Of a DNA stretch of 64,000 nucleotides, positions 1-9,017 are shown piece by piece. The DNA is taken from the NCBI RefSeq assembly GCF_900246225.1, contig NC_039302.1:40752267-40816266 (forward strand), in the 5' to 3' direction. Under the pieces are notes generated by a model. That model saw nothing but the letters and a program-made list of their open reading frames with translations, ran no database searches and was not told the origin of the DNA. Source of the stretch: Astatotilapia calliptera. Its lineage: Eukaryota; Chordata; Actinopteri; Cichliformes; Cichlidae. The number at the start of each line of letters is the position of its first letter. Positions within the stretch are counted from its first letter, which is position 1. The position numbers were made by a program, and so were the translations under genes.

Positions 1-538
1 GTGTAGCAATACAGTTGAGGTAATGGCAGTCTTACACATTTACATTAAAACAATGTTAAAACACGTTTGTGCGAGAGCGATTGTGAAGTTCATTTCCACA
101 GAATCCTACATGGCGTGTGCACCACAGGATACGGATGAAAAACGATGCCGCAGGAGTTATCAGTGTGTGCAGTTTTGAGGCACTAATTAGTCCAGTAAAA
201 TGTGTTACCTCATTATAGGCAACAGACTGGAGGTGATCACTGATATTCAACTGCCACCTGGTGGTTAAAATTCTACTATACAGCAGAGATGGGAAACCAT
301 GGAGAACAGCAACTTGTCACATGTCTGAATTTAGTTTATTTAGGTCATGTTGTCATTTCATATTTCTGTATTGACTGAAAACCAAACAAAAACAACAGAT
401 AGGAATGTGATACTGAGAGGATGTACACATTTGTAATTTAATACCAGGAGCACATCTTTTTTTATATATTTATATTCATTTTTCCCCCCTTTTTCTTAAA
501 GTGAAGATTGAGCCAACCTGAATGTGGTCCCATCTTTA

Positions 539-552
539 CCCCCCCCCCCCCC
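539..552. repeat. poly-C run
   Basis: Fourteen consecutive C residues followed by TTT. Confidence 0.9.
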
Positions 553-934
553 TTTCAATTCTGTGTAAATAAAGAAGCCAGTTCTCTATAATCTATTCAT
601 ATCTGGTTGATGATCTGTACTGGTGCCAAATACCTACATTACATATGAATTATGGTTTATTCAAAAGAAATCCATGTGTAAACCACTGATACTCTACAGA
701 TACACCAAACCTGCAGAGCCAGTGTAAATCAGTATCTAAAGGTGTAAAAATACACCAGTGATTTCATTATCAGTATAGTTACAGCTAACCGGGTGAACAG
801 CAGGATATTGTTGAGTTTAACACCAACCATCTCAAGTTTGCTTCCTGCACAGATGTTGCAGAGAATCTTCAATGTTACAACTATACAGTTACTTTCTCTG
901 TTTTCTGGGTACATAAATATCTGAATACAGATTA

Positions 935-1020
935 ATTCAATTCAAAGTTATTTATCTGGCACCAAATCACAACAGTCACCTCAAGCCACTTTATATTGTA
1001 AGGTAGACCCTACAATAATA
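935..1020 (-). mobile_element. L2-type LINE 3' tail fragment, inverted
   Basis: On the minus strand it reads GGGTCTACCTTACAATATAA, TGGCTTGAGGTGACTGTTGT, GATTTGGTGCCAGATAAAT and AATTGAATTAAT. This is the terminal segment also seen on the plus strand at 24690-24868 and 28450-28645. Confidence 0.65.
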
Positions 1021-1359
1021 CATACACATCATAGTGCCAGACAAACAAGCTTCTAACCCTGCTCGATGACAAAACAATAGAACAAGCAGATATTTAAAAT
1101 GAGCTGAAGCCTCTGATGATGCAAGGCATTCACTGAAACTGTAATCGTTCTTAGGAGTCCAGTTGCTGTCACTTCTGCAAAACACTTTCAGCAAAAGTGA
1201 TTAATGAACCCTCTGCTGCTTTAATTCAGCTATTTGAGAGCTGGATGTTATGACCCCAAAATCAGAACTGCGAGAAATATGATACAAGTTTGTGCCATTT
1301 TATTACAGTATTTGCCTGGATGGTTGTTGCTGTGGTAAGAGTGAAGGAAAATGTTCAAT

Positions 1360-1452
1360 TTAAGCCAATAACACAGATCTTCCAAGGCTGGTCATGATGC
1401 TCCCCACCACTTTGGATATTTCTTCTGATGCAAAATCTTGTCCGATTCCTCG
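1360..1452 (-). CDS. candidate terminal exon of an unidentified gene
   Basis: After a good acceptor (CTTTCTGTTAG on the minus strand) an open frame encodes 30 residues, beginning RGIGQDFASEEISKVVGSIM and ending SLGRSVLLA, then TAA at 1360-1362. The composition is protein-like and helical. It can be joined in frame to 1837-1892 and 2331-2420. I do not recognise the product. The evidence is splice-site and frame continuity only, so this may be chance. Confidence 0.3.
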   Translation of the reverse strand, partial: RGIGQDFASEEISKVVGSIMTSLGRSVLLA

Positions 1453-1603
1453 CTAACAGAAAGAAAAACACTTTAGTAAGTAAAAACTGGCCTCTGTAGA
1501 GCAACGTATTGGCAAAGCCTAACAGATGAGACAATAGCAAGACAACAAGTAGAGAACTACTTAAGTTTTCCTGTTCATCAGTCATGAGATACATTTTTAA
1601 AAA

Positions 1604-1643
1604 AATGATGATGATAATAATAATAATAATAATAATAATAATA
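1604..1643. repeat. (ATA)n microsatellite
   Basis: About twelve AAT/ATA units. Confidence 0.95.
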
Positions 1644-1836
1644 TTTCACCTGTGCACGAGGCTGCAAGCTGATGTTTCAATCATCAAATAAGAAGGAAGA
1701 GGTTTGGATCCTTCGAGAATTCACTACTGGAAATTGTTTTCCAGCATTGGGTAACATCGGGTCAATGTAGGTCATTCTGCAGCAGCTCAGTGACTGGTGA
1801 TGTGCACAACTAGTGAAGGTCCACAAAGAGCTGTAC

Positions 1837-1892
1837 CAGTGACTGCAGTGTCTGCTGCTGTAAGGGCTGACAGTGTTCTGATATTAAGCTGC
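1837..1892 (-). CDS. candidate internal exon of an unidentified gene
   Basis: This 56-bp segment lies between a CTCTGCAG acceptor and a GTACAG donor. It encodes SLISEHCQPLQQQTLQSL. The phase matches the upstream candidate exon (Gly codon split across the junction) and the downstream one (phase 0). Product unknown. Confidence 0.25.
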
Positions 1893-2330
1893 CTGCAGAG
1901 ACGAGGAAAGGAGAAAGGACAGAAAACTTTAATAGTAGAACCAATGATAAGATAACGCTTTATTGTCATTGCACAGTCAAACATAGTACAATGAGATTGG
2001 AAAACTGTCCTACGTCGGCACTACATATAACACAACACATGATGACATTATGGCAGGAATCAGGACAGCTTTCTTCCAATAGGTGCTCATATGAAGAGAA
2101 ACTTAAAGGGGTGACGGTGCTCATATTCTCTGAAAAATGGCCAAAAACAACCCCATTCTGTAAATGTGTGACCACAACTGTACACACTTTTATTGCAGCA
2201 AGACTGAATCACCATTTGTCTTTTTGATTACATTTGTTAAATAACAACACATGCACGTTTTTAAAATATGATAATCCACTGTAAATTTCACATCTATAAA
2301 AGATGTATGATTTATGCCGTTTGTGCTCAC

Positions 2331-2420
2331 CAGTTTTGGGGTCCTTCTTCCTCCACCTACTTTTGCTGGCAGAATATATTTGGGTCATCCCATGTAAGCA
2401 TAAGCTGTCCAATTTTAAGA
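2331..2420 (-). CDS. candidate internal exon of an unidentified gene
   Basis: This 90-bp segment runs from acceptor TTTTCCCAG to donor GTGAGC. In one frame it is open throughout and encodes LKLDSLCLHGMTQIYSASKS followed by RWRKKDPKT. That frame needs a phase-1 donor upstream, which I could not identify. Product unknown. Confidence 0.25.
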
Positions 2421-2533
2421 CTGGGAAAATAAGGAAACAAACAAACAAACAAAACAAAAAAGGAGAAAGAAAATCAAGTGAGAAAACACCTTAAGGAGCC
2501 AGCCACTATTTTTTTTCCTGTCAGGTGGGGAAA

Positions 2534-2650
2534 TGACTCAGATGGCCCCTGTGCACCTTGAGGTGTCACCACAGCTTGTCAGGACAGGCTGGCTGTGCCA
2601 CTGCAATCACCAGCCTGACTAATAGTGCAACTCATCACTGTCACAACCCC
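2534..2650. repeat. SINE-like repeat, partial copy
   Basis: The blocks TCAGATGGCCCCTGTGCAC and TAGTGCAACTCATCACT are shared in order with 3695-3800. This copy lacks the tRNA-like part seen in the other. Confidence 0.45.
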
Positions 2651-2997
2651 ACGTGAGAAAAAATAAAAAGTGAGTTTACCTGGTTCATTTCATGGTGAAC
2701 AGCTGTATTAACTGGCATCACTAGAAAAGCTCAGCTGACCATAGGACACGTATGATGAAAGAAATTTGTAAAAGCAAATAAAGCCAAAAAAAAAAAACAG
2801 GTAAACATAATCTATGACAAACCAATCAGAGTACAGGGCTAATACTTTTTTAAAATGTTATACCAGATGCCATGTTTCTCATAAAACATGACTGATTTAA
2901 AGAAACTACGCAGTTGACTAAAATGACAGCATGCCCTTTGGAAACAAGAGAAAATCATTCCAATAGCTCAGCAAACAGATGACATTCAGACACAGAC

Positions 2998-3096
2998 CTT
3001 AAAGAATGAAGGAGCTCGTGTCATCAGGTCATGGAGCTCGAAGTTCTGCCTTGGAGAGGGGGAAGAGGACCTTCCATGACATCTACACCACAGCAT
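2998..3096 (-). CDS. candidate exon of an unidentified gene
   Basis: This minus-strand block from an ATG after CAACAG to donor AAG-GTCTGT encodes MLWCRCHGRSSSPSPRQNFE and then LHDLMTRAPSFFK. Its phase (0) does not match the 2331-2420 candidate, so another exon would be needed or one of the calls is wrong. Confidence 0.15.
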
Positions 3097-3694
3097 CTGT
3101 TGCCTTGTCCAAAAAAATAAATAAATAAAAAAAATTTAAAAAAAATTGAGTTAATATGACAGGTGACATTAATACGGACTTTATTAAACCATGATTTTGT
3201 TCTGAAAATGTGACTTTTTTAGAGTATGGCATCATCAGCATTATGTAAAATAGATATCAAGTTTACATAATGCTTTCTAGGGTGATCACACCTGCTAATA
3301 AACAATGACATTTGTAAATTAAAGAGTATATTTAATGTAGTACTGCATGAAGTCTCATCACCTAGCCCTACAGTCTTCTGTCAGGGTTTACAGTGCATGC
3401 CAAATGCTGCATGACTGTGGCTCCATACAAAACCCATAGATTTCATTATCCAGCACATGGGAAAATAAACACAGACAGTCAAATGTGGAATTATTAAAGC
3501 AGGACTGAGGTCTGACCTCAAAACGAGTCATTACATGAAGAGACAGAATTCACACAATGGCAATAAGTGCTCCAGGATGCCTGGGACAACCTGCAGAGAG
3601 CTGTAAGCTTTTTGCTATGTGGCCAGTTGTTTCTATGTGTGTGTGCGTTTTAACTTGAAAGAAGCATACAACACATGTGTATAGAGGAGCAGGG

Positions 3695-3895
3695 TTGGGT
3701 CAGATGGCCCCTGTGCACATTGCGTGTCCTCAGGTTGGATCAGACTGAAGCAGTCAACTCGACACCCCAGCTGATTAGTGCAACTCATCACTCCCACACC
3801 CAGCACCGCTTCCACTTTAACATGCAGTGTTTGTTTTGTGCAGCACACAATCGAACTGGGGACCCAGCAACCCAACCACTAGATAATCGGCACAG
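3695..3895 (-). mobile_element. probable tRNA-derived SINE
   Basis: On the minus strand it starts with TCTAGTGGTTGGGTTGCTGG and a CCCCAGTTCGATTGTG block resembling a tRNA A/B-box head. It then continues through GTGATGAGTTGCACTAATCA and GTGCACAGGGGCCATCTGA, blocks shared with 2534-2650. The family is not identified. Confidence 0.45.
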
Positions 3896-3951
3896 TCATC
3901 TTACTGGGATTTGTGTCCATATTCCACGTAGTCATCCACGCGGTATCATTC

Positions 3952-4032
3952 GCGTGTCATCCTTGCGCAGGGGCCATGCTAATCTTCTCTGTATCGTATC
4001 CAATTTAGCGTACGCGCTTGCCGAAGCCAGCC
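3952..4032 (-). pseudogene. U6 snRNA pseudogene
   Basis: Read on the minus strand, ATACAGAGAAGATTAGCATG and then GCCCCTGCGCAAGGATGACACGC are identical to the conserved core of vertebrate U6, including the ACAGAGA 5'-splice-site-pairing box. The 5' region (GGCTTCGGCAAGCGCGTACGCTAAATTGG) is related to the U6 5' stem but carries many changes. The 3' end is not U6-like and lacks the terminal U tract. No TATA or PSE is visible upstream (above 4032). A U6-derived pseudogene is therefore more likely than a working gene. Confidence 0.75.
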
Positions 4033-4429
4033 AAAACTGGTATCATTCGCCATAGCCGCTGACATGGGTCTTGTGTGTGTGACAGGAAGTAGTGCAGAAC
4101 CTTGAGTTTAGCAGGCACAAAAAATGGTCAATCATTTAGATGATAGAGAATGGAAAAGGTTCAAAATGCAAGTTAACTTGGATTCAAGCCCGGGTGGTGG
4201 ATTATGTTACAAACAGTAACGCTGGTTAACGTAAGGTTAAATAAATCTAATTCTTTTAAGCAGAGTTAGCTTTACCACTAGCTGTTTAGCAACGTTAGCG
4301 TCTAGCATCCGGTTAAAACCTAAGTGACTGTCACAAGTGAAACATTTCAAATAAAAAAAAAAGTAATTTATCACTGTGCCTCCCATCAAACTACAAAAAA
4401 TGTCACAAAAACACCCGAATAAAACTTAC

Positions 4430-4490
4430 AAAATCAGATGAACTCTCTTTCTCGTCTAGCTTAGCCGAGTCTCTGCATATTTCAAACCCC
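4430..4490 (-). other. candidate first exon of an unidentified minus-strand transcript
   Basis: On the minus strand a stretch open in one frame (APCVNTGFEICRDSAKLDEK then ESSSDF) ends exactly at a consensus GTAAGT donor (4424-4429). No in-frame ATG lies upstream, so it may be 5' UTR or a chance frame. Confidence 0.2.
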
Positions 4491-4560
4491 GTGTTCACGC
4501 AGGGCGCGTCGCTGATTGGCCTAAAAGCCGGAAAAGGTGTGGGCATTTATTGGAGGAGCC
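4491..4560 (-). promoter_or_regulatory. candidate promoter with CCAAT box
   Basis: This stretch is locally GC- and CpG-richer than its surroundings (GCAGGGCGCGTCGCTG) and carries CCAAT on the minus strand at 4514-4518. It lies just upstream of the candidate first exon. No TATA box is at a convincing distance. Confidence 0.25.
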
Positions 4561-4572
4561 ACACTCCAGTGC

Positions 4573-4640
4573 AGCAGGTGGCGGTAATGCACCACTAAGC
4601 TGGTTTACCAACCGCTATTAAACTAAAAAGAAGAAGAAGC
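4573..4640 (+). repeat. dispersed repeat motif ending in (GAA)n
   Basis: GGTGGCGGTAATGCACCACT followed by CCAACCGCTATTAAACTAAA and GAAGAAGAAG is a motif common in fish genomes. A related block (CAGCTGCCGTTAAACCCCGA then AGAAGAAG) lies inside both GTCGAC-type hAT-like MITEs (near 42390-42420 and 51700-51740). Confidence 0.45.
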
Positions 4641-5099
4641 CCAGACAACGTCGATGAACAACAGTGCAAGAAAAACCTGAGCACTAAATGGCGCTAAAGT
4701 TTTGTGCGTGTGTCTTCTACATAAATGTTTACTGAATGGTTACACATATGAGTTTGCTGCATGCTCCTCTGCAAAACAAGTGCAAAAACGCCATTGATCC
4801 TCAGTGATACTGCACATTGGTTGTAATTTGTAACATTTATACATCCTGCATTTTTTATACTGAATACTAATGTAATGAAAGCTCAAGAATGGGTGAAGAT
4901 CTATCCACCATACTGATTCCTGATAAAATTATAGGCTTGAAAGGATGATGGTGTTGTATAAGATGACTGCTATTTATTTATATTTTGTTACAAAAATGTC
5001 CAATAAATTATATAAATAACAGTTAGAACTGTTGCCTCACCGTGAGAAAGTCCTGGGTTTGAACATAGGGTTTCCATAGGGAAACCAGAGGTGAAACAA

Positions 5100-5510
5100 T
5101 TCTAACGAGTTTGAAAGCCAGTATGTCCACCTTTGCTTCATCACAGCCTGAACTCTTAGGCAAGCTTACTTCTCATTTCTTTAGGATCGCCTGGCTTCTT
5201 GAAGGACTTTAAAACCTTTTCGTTATATGTTGGCTGTACCTTGTTCCACTCTCTGTCAACATGATCCTGCATGCTTTGAAAGCATTTGTGCTCAATTAGA
5301 TTAGAAAAAACACTATTTACCAGTCCACTGTATGTATTATCAATTATGCTTTTACTGCATTGGCAGTGTGTTTGGAATCATTGTCATACTGAAATGTGAA
5401 GCTGCTGCCAATCAGACTCATGGCAGATCAAATTCTGACCCAACTTCTCCTCACAAATCTGTTTTGACAAGATCCCCCCAAACCACATGATTAAATCTCC
5501 CCTCCTATTG
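5100..5510 (-). pseudogene. Tc1-like transposon relic
   Basis: It shares GCTTTTACTGCATTGGCAGTG and a CTGGCTTCTTGAAGGAC block with the transposase relic at 48660-49150. It also has AAGATCCCCCCAAACCACATG in the expected order. The reading frame is destroyed. The homology is by eye to the other copy and to remembered fish Tc1-like sequences. Confidence 0.6.
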
Positions 5511-5649
5511 TAACAACAATATCTGAATTAGCACCTGAAGATTTTAGCATCCCTTTTCATTGCTACATGTCAGACGAGGAAACACGTTTGTCTAAAAGCA
5601 ACGAGCGCACAGACGAGTGAGACGAAGGTTTCATTGAAATGCAAATGCA

Positions 5650-6933
5650 ATTTTATATTAAAAGATAGCAAAGGGATAATTCACTATATCACACAACACA
5701 GCTTGTTAGTACTGCCATACATATACAGTCTTTTCATATTTACACATCAAGTGACAACGAAAACGAAAATCATAAATATCTCTTTTTGTTAACTTTACAA
5801 CAGCTATACGTGACCAGTATTTCATAAGATAAAAGAGCACTATTAAATAACTGGCATCTTCCCTATCATTTACAAGGCTTGGGAACACAGTGGTTAAAAT
5901 AATCCAGCAAAAACAAAACAAAAAACAAAAAAACCCAAAAACATTGTTCTTTTCCAGTGAGTAAAATTAATACAAGTCTAAAAACGGTCATGAAATCCCT
6001 TTGTACAAAAGACTATACAACTCAGCCCAGTATCAACAAAAATGTTTGCTTACATCCGCGTGATAAAATCTGTACAGTTTTAGCATTCCTGCAGCAGAGT
6101 TGGAGGGACTGTGAGTGTGGATTACTGGATCCTGGGTCGCTATGATGCTCTGTAGGCCTGCCTTCGACCAACCATCAGAGACTGTAGTCATGTAGCTGCC
6201 AAGCCCCTCTCTCATTGGCCTCAGTGCTTCGTCTAGCAGCAGATCAGCATGTTGCTGAGCTTGTAGCAGATACTTCAAAATACACAATTCTATAATGTGT
6301 CAAAGATATATTTGTCCATATAGCAATATAGTATTTTCATTTGCGCCACAATCGACAGGCAGAATGGGGCGCTAAAAATAAAGCAATGCGAGATAGCCAT
6401 TAAATTCACTTCTCAGTAAGCTGTCTGATAAATGTTTCAACACACAGCGTGCACAAAGTTACCCCTTTTGTTGCACTGTGCTGTGGCAGACACTGTGAGC
6501 GCACCTCACAGAATCCGATATGATGGAGTTAAACTCAAACGACCAAAAGCACAAATTTTCTCATTTACTTCCAAGTGTTTCTGGCCGAGCAGATACTTCT
6601 GGTTGTATGTGCCAAGATTTTGGTTGTATGTGCCAAGATTTTTTAATTTTTTTTTAAAATATATCTTTGCCTCTGAAGCTTGGTTGCTAATAGAAAGTGA
6701 AAAGTGGAACTTTGAGGAAGTAAGAAAACTTAATTCAAACTAGAAACGTTATATAACACTGGCCACAAATCTATGGGCTAATTTTGAAATGCTAAAGATG
6801 GCAGCAGTGCTGCGTCTGCCCCCAAAGAGCCAGACTTAGCCAATCATCTCGTAAGCACTGACCCATGAACATGGTAAAGGTGCACGCCCCCACAGGCGTA
6901 TAAGGTGTGGGTAAGATACCTTGTTAAAAATCT
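5650..6933. other. no recognisable gene; downstream flank of lrp4
   Basis: This stretch is AT-rich and contains only chance open frames. The longest (6033-6287, minus) lacks an ATG near its start and matches nothing I know. It could be an extended lrp4 3' UTR or intergenic sequence. Confidence 0.3.
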
Positions 6934-6939
6934 TTTATT
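6934..6939 (-). terminator. candidate polyadenylation signal AATAAA for lrp4
   Basis: The plus strand reads TTTATT here, so the minus strand carries AATAAA 1.74 kb past the lrp4 stop. It is the first such hexamer found downstream of the stop on that strand. There is no strong GU-rich element directly after it, so the call is tentative. Confidence 0.3.
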
Positions 6940-8675
6940 TTGCTGTATTCATAATCTGAACGAGCAGCAACAGCAGCAGACACGCTGATCGTGTCAGCAG
7001 TCAGAAGCAGATAACAGAACAAAGTTAACTAACGTTTTTCCAGTCAGATCTTCATCAAAAATCTGTTCACATGGCTTTTTATGGCCATATGAACATAGAA
7101 GTTAAGGACGAGGGTTTTTCCAGATACATTTACATAGAGTCTTCAAAATAAATGTTCAAAGATGGCTGCTGAGAGGCAAGACTTGCTTCACACTGTTATT
7201 TGTGGTGATCTAAAAATCTAAAACGTTTGTTACTCATGACTTGTTCATCTAATATTTCTGTTATTGTTACTTGCTATCAGTTATCAAGCAGAGTAAGAAT
7301 GAATCTCATATTAGTGGAGAAGGTGAGTGGATATTACACACACTGGTTACAAAAATGTGTTTCGCAAGCACATCAGCAATGGGGGAAAAAAACAAAAATA
7401 AAAACACAAAAAAACGAATCACCTACTTAGAAAGCAAATTCTTTTCTTTTGGAAAGACCGACGAAATAAAGTGGTTTCAGAGAAACCCCCGGTGTTTTTG
7501 GACAGAAAAAAACTGAGACATACGTTTAATACCTGGATTCATACAACCTTACAAGTATCTGCATCGCTCACCAGCTTTATCTGTGGAGTATATAAGTGAG
7601 AAAATGCCATGTGCATGTGCATCTGAGGAGAAATAAATATACAGCTGAAGTGGGAAAAAGAATTCAACATTTGGCACTTAGGCTGTTACTTCGAGGTGAC
7701 TTCCGCTCTGCCCGAGGATCAGCAATAACTGAAGTATAACTTTAAACAGAAAATGGAGGGCCTCCTGCAGCCAACTGAGAGAACCTGCTACAGTCATTTC
7801 TAGTTTAATCCCTTGGAGGCTGTAAAGAAGCAGATGCCAACACTGAGGTCTCCCACACCGGTGAGGTTGAGGGGGGGCAAGTCAGAGGAAACAAACATCC
7901 CAGAATGAGAATAAATCTCTGTTGAAGTGTGAAATGGAGAAAGAAGCATGGAGACTCTGAAGCCCCACCCTTTGGCACTGTCATAAATACAACTCTTGAA
8001 AAATAAAATTAATTAAAAAAGAAAAAAAAACAGGTGCTGCTGCACAAAAATAAAACTTCTAGCTTAGCGCACTCATCATTCTCTGAAAGTCAGCAAACCC
8101 ACTCTACAAATTAAAAAAAACAACAAAAAAAACCCACAAACATGTTCATAAATATAGTTCATAAAGACATGAGTGGCATTAGAGGAAACTCTGTGGTTAC
8201 GTCGTCCGGGGGGTATGTTGCTTTAGCTCCGTCCAGGATGAAAAACAAAGAAAAAGAAAGGTGAAGTGGTATACAGAGAAGCGTCGCACTGAGAGTCTGT
8301 ATCCTTAAAAGAAAAAAGAAAAAAAAGGTTCCACGTTAACGCTTGTGTCTCTCTGTTCACTTCCTCCCCAGAGTCCTTTGTTTTTCTTATTCCAGCACGC
8401 TCCATTTTTGCCTCGAGGCAGCAGCACTGAGGATACTGCACTGCACGTGTGGACAAGTAGGACGGAGCCCCAATTTTAAAGACAGGACATGTGTGTTTTG
8501 TAGCTTAGTTGTGTCTAACCAGGTTGATATGTACCATTAGTTTACATATGCAGCTGTTACTGTGTTCTGTACCTATTCATCTTTGTGTGTTTGTACCAGC
8601 TCTAAATACAGGTGACTGCATGTGTATATTAGGTAATGATGGTCAAGATAAAGCACAGAGGGCGGGGGGCCTCCT
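6934..8675 (-). other. lrp4: probable lrp4 3' UTR
   Basis: No coding exon is seen here and the stop codon lies immediately above. The first AATAAA hexamer downstream of the stop on the minus strand is at 6934-6939, which would give a 3' UTR of about 1.75 kb, similar to mammals. The true cleavage site is not demonstrated and could lie lower, toward 5650. Confidence 0.4.
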
Positions 8676-9017
8676 TCACACTTCGCTCTCGGTGGAGGGC
8701 TTGCGTACGGAGACCCAGCCGGTGTCGGGCAGGCTGTGCTGGGCGTGACGCTGCGGGGTGATGGCAGAAGGGGTCAGGGTGGTTATGGACGAGCATTCAG
8801 ACGCCTCCTCCTGGAGGAGCTGCTCCGTCTCGCCGTCGTCTAGCGAAGCGCTGCTGGCCTGCAGGGACACGGTGTCTGTGCGCATGCAGGTGTGCAGCCC
8901 GCCTCGGGACGGCTTGATCTGTTTCAGGTCATCCCAGTAAAGCTCATCATTGGACAGGAGGCACACGCCCTCCACGATGCGGATCTTCTCCTTGGTGTAG
9001 CCTCCGTCCACTCCCCC
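8676..9017 (-). CDS. lrp4: lrp4 terminal coding exon with stop
   Basis: This exon begins GGVDGGYTKEKIRIVEG after a CCAG acceptor and runs 113 codons to TGA at 8676-8678. The tail includes SLQASSASLDDGETEQLLQE and SLPDTGW, strongly LRP4-like. It ends TESEV; the last three residues S-E-V fit a class I PDZ ligand, which in mammalian LRP4 binds PSD-95-family scaffolds. The 3' UTR continues to lower coordinates. Confidence 0.96.
   Translation of the reverse strand, partial: GGVDGGYTKEKIRIVEGVCLLSNDELYWDDLKQIKPSRGGLHTCMRTDTVSLQASSASLDDGETEQLLQEEASECSSITTLTPSAITPQRHAQHSLPDTGWVSVRKPSTESEV

Noticed and set aside
2660..2720. Possible small exon (MPVNTAVHHEMNQ with GTAAAC donor)
   Set aside because: Its only open frame has a phase that fits neither neighbouring candidate exon.
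3675..4055. 126-codon plus-strand open frame
   Set aside because: It runs through a SINE-like repeat and the antisense strand of the U6 pseudogene, so it is a by-product of those.
6033..6287. 84-codon minus-strand open frame with protein-like composition
   Set aside because: It starts at a TTG, has no splice signals tying it to other exons, lies in the probable lrp4 3' UTR or flank and matches no family I know.
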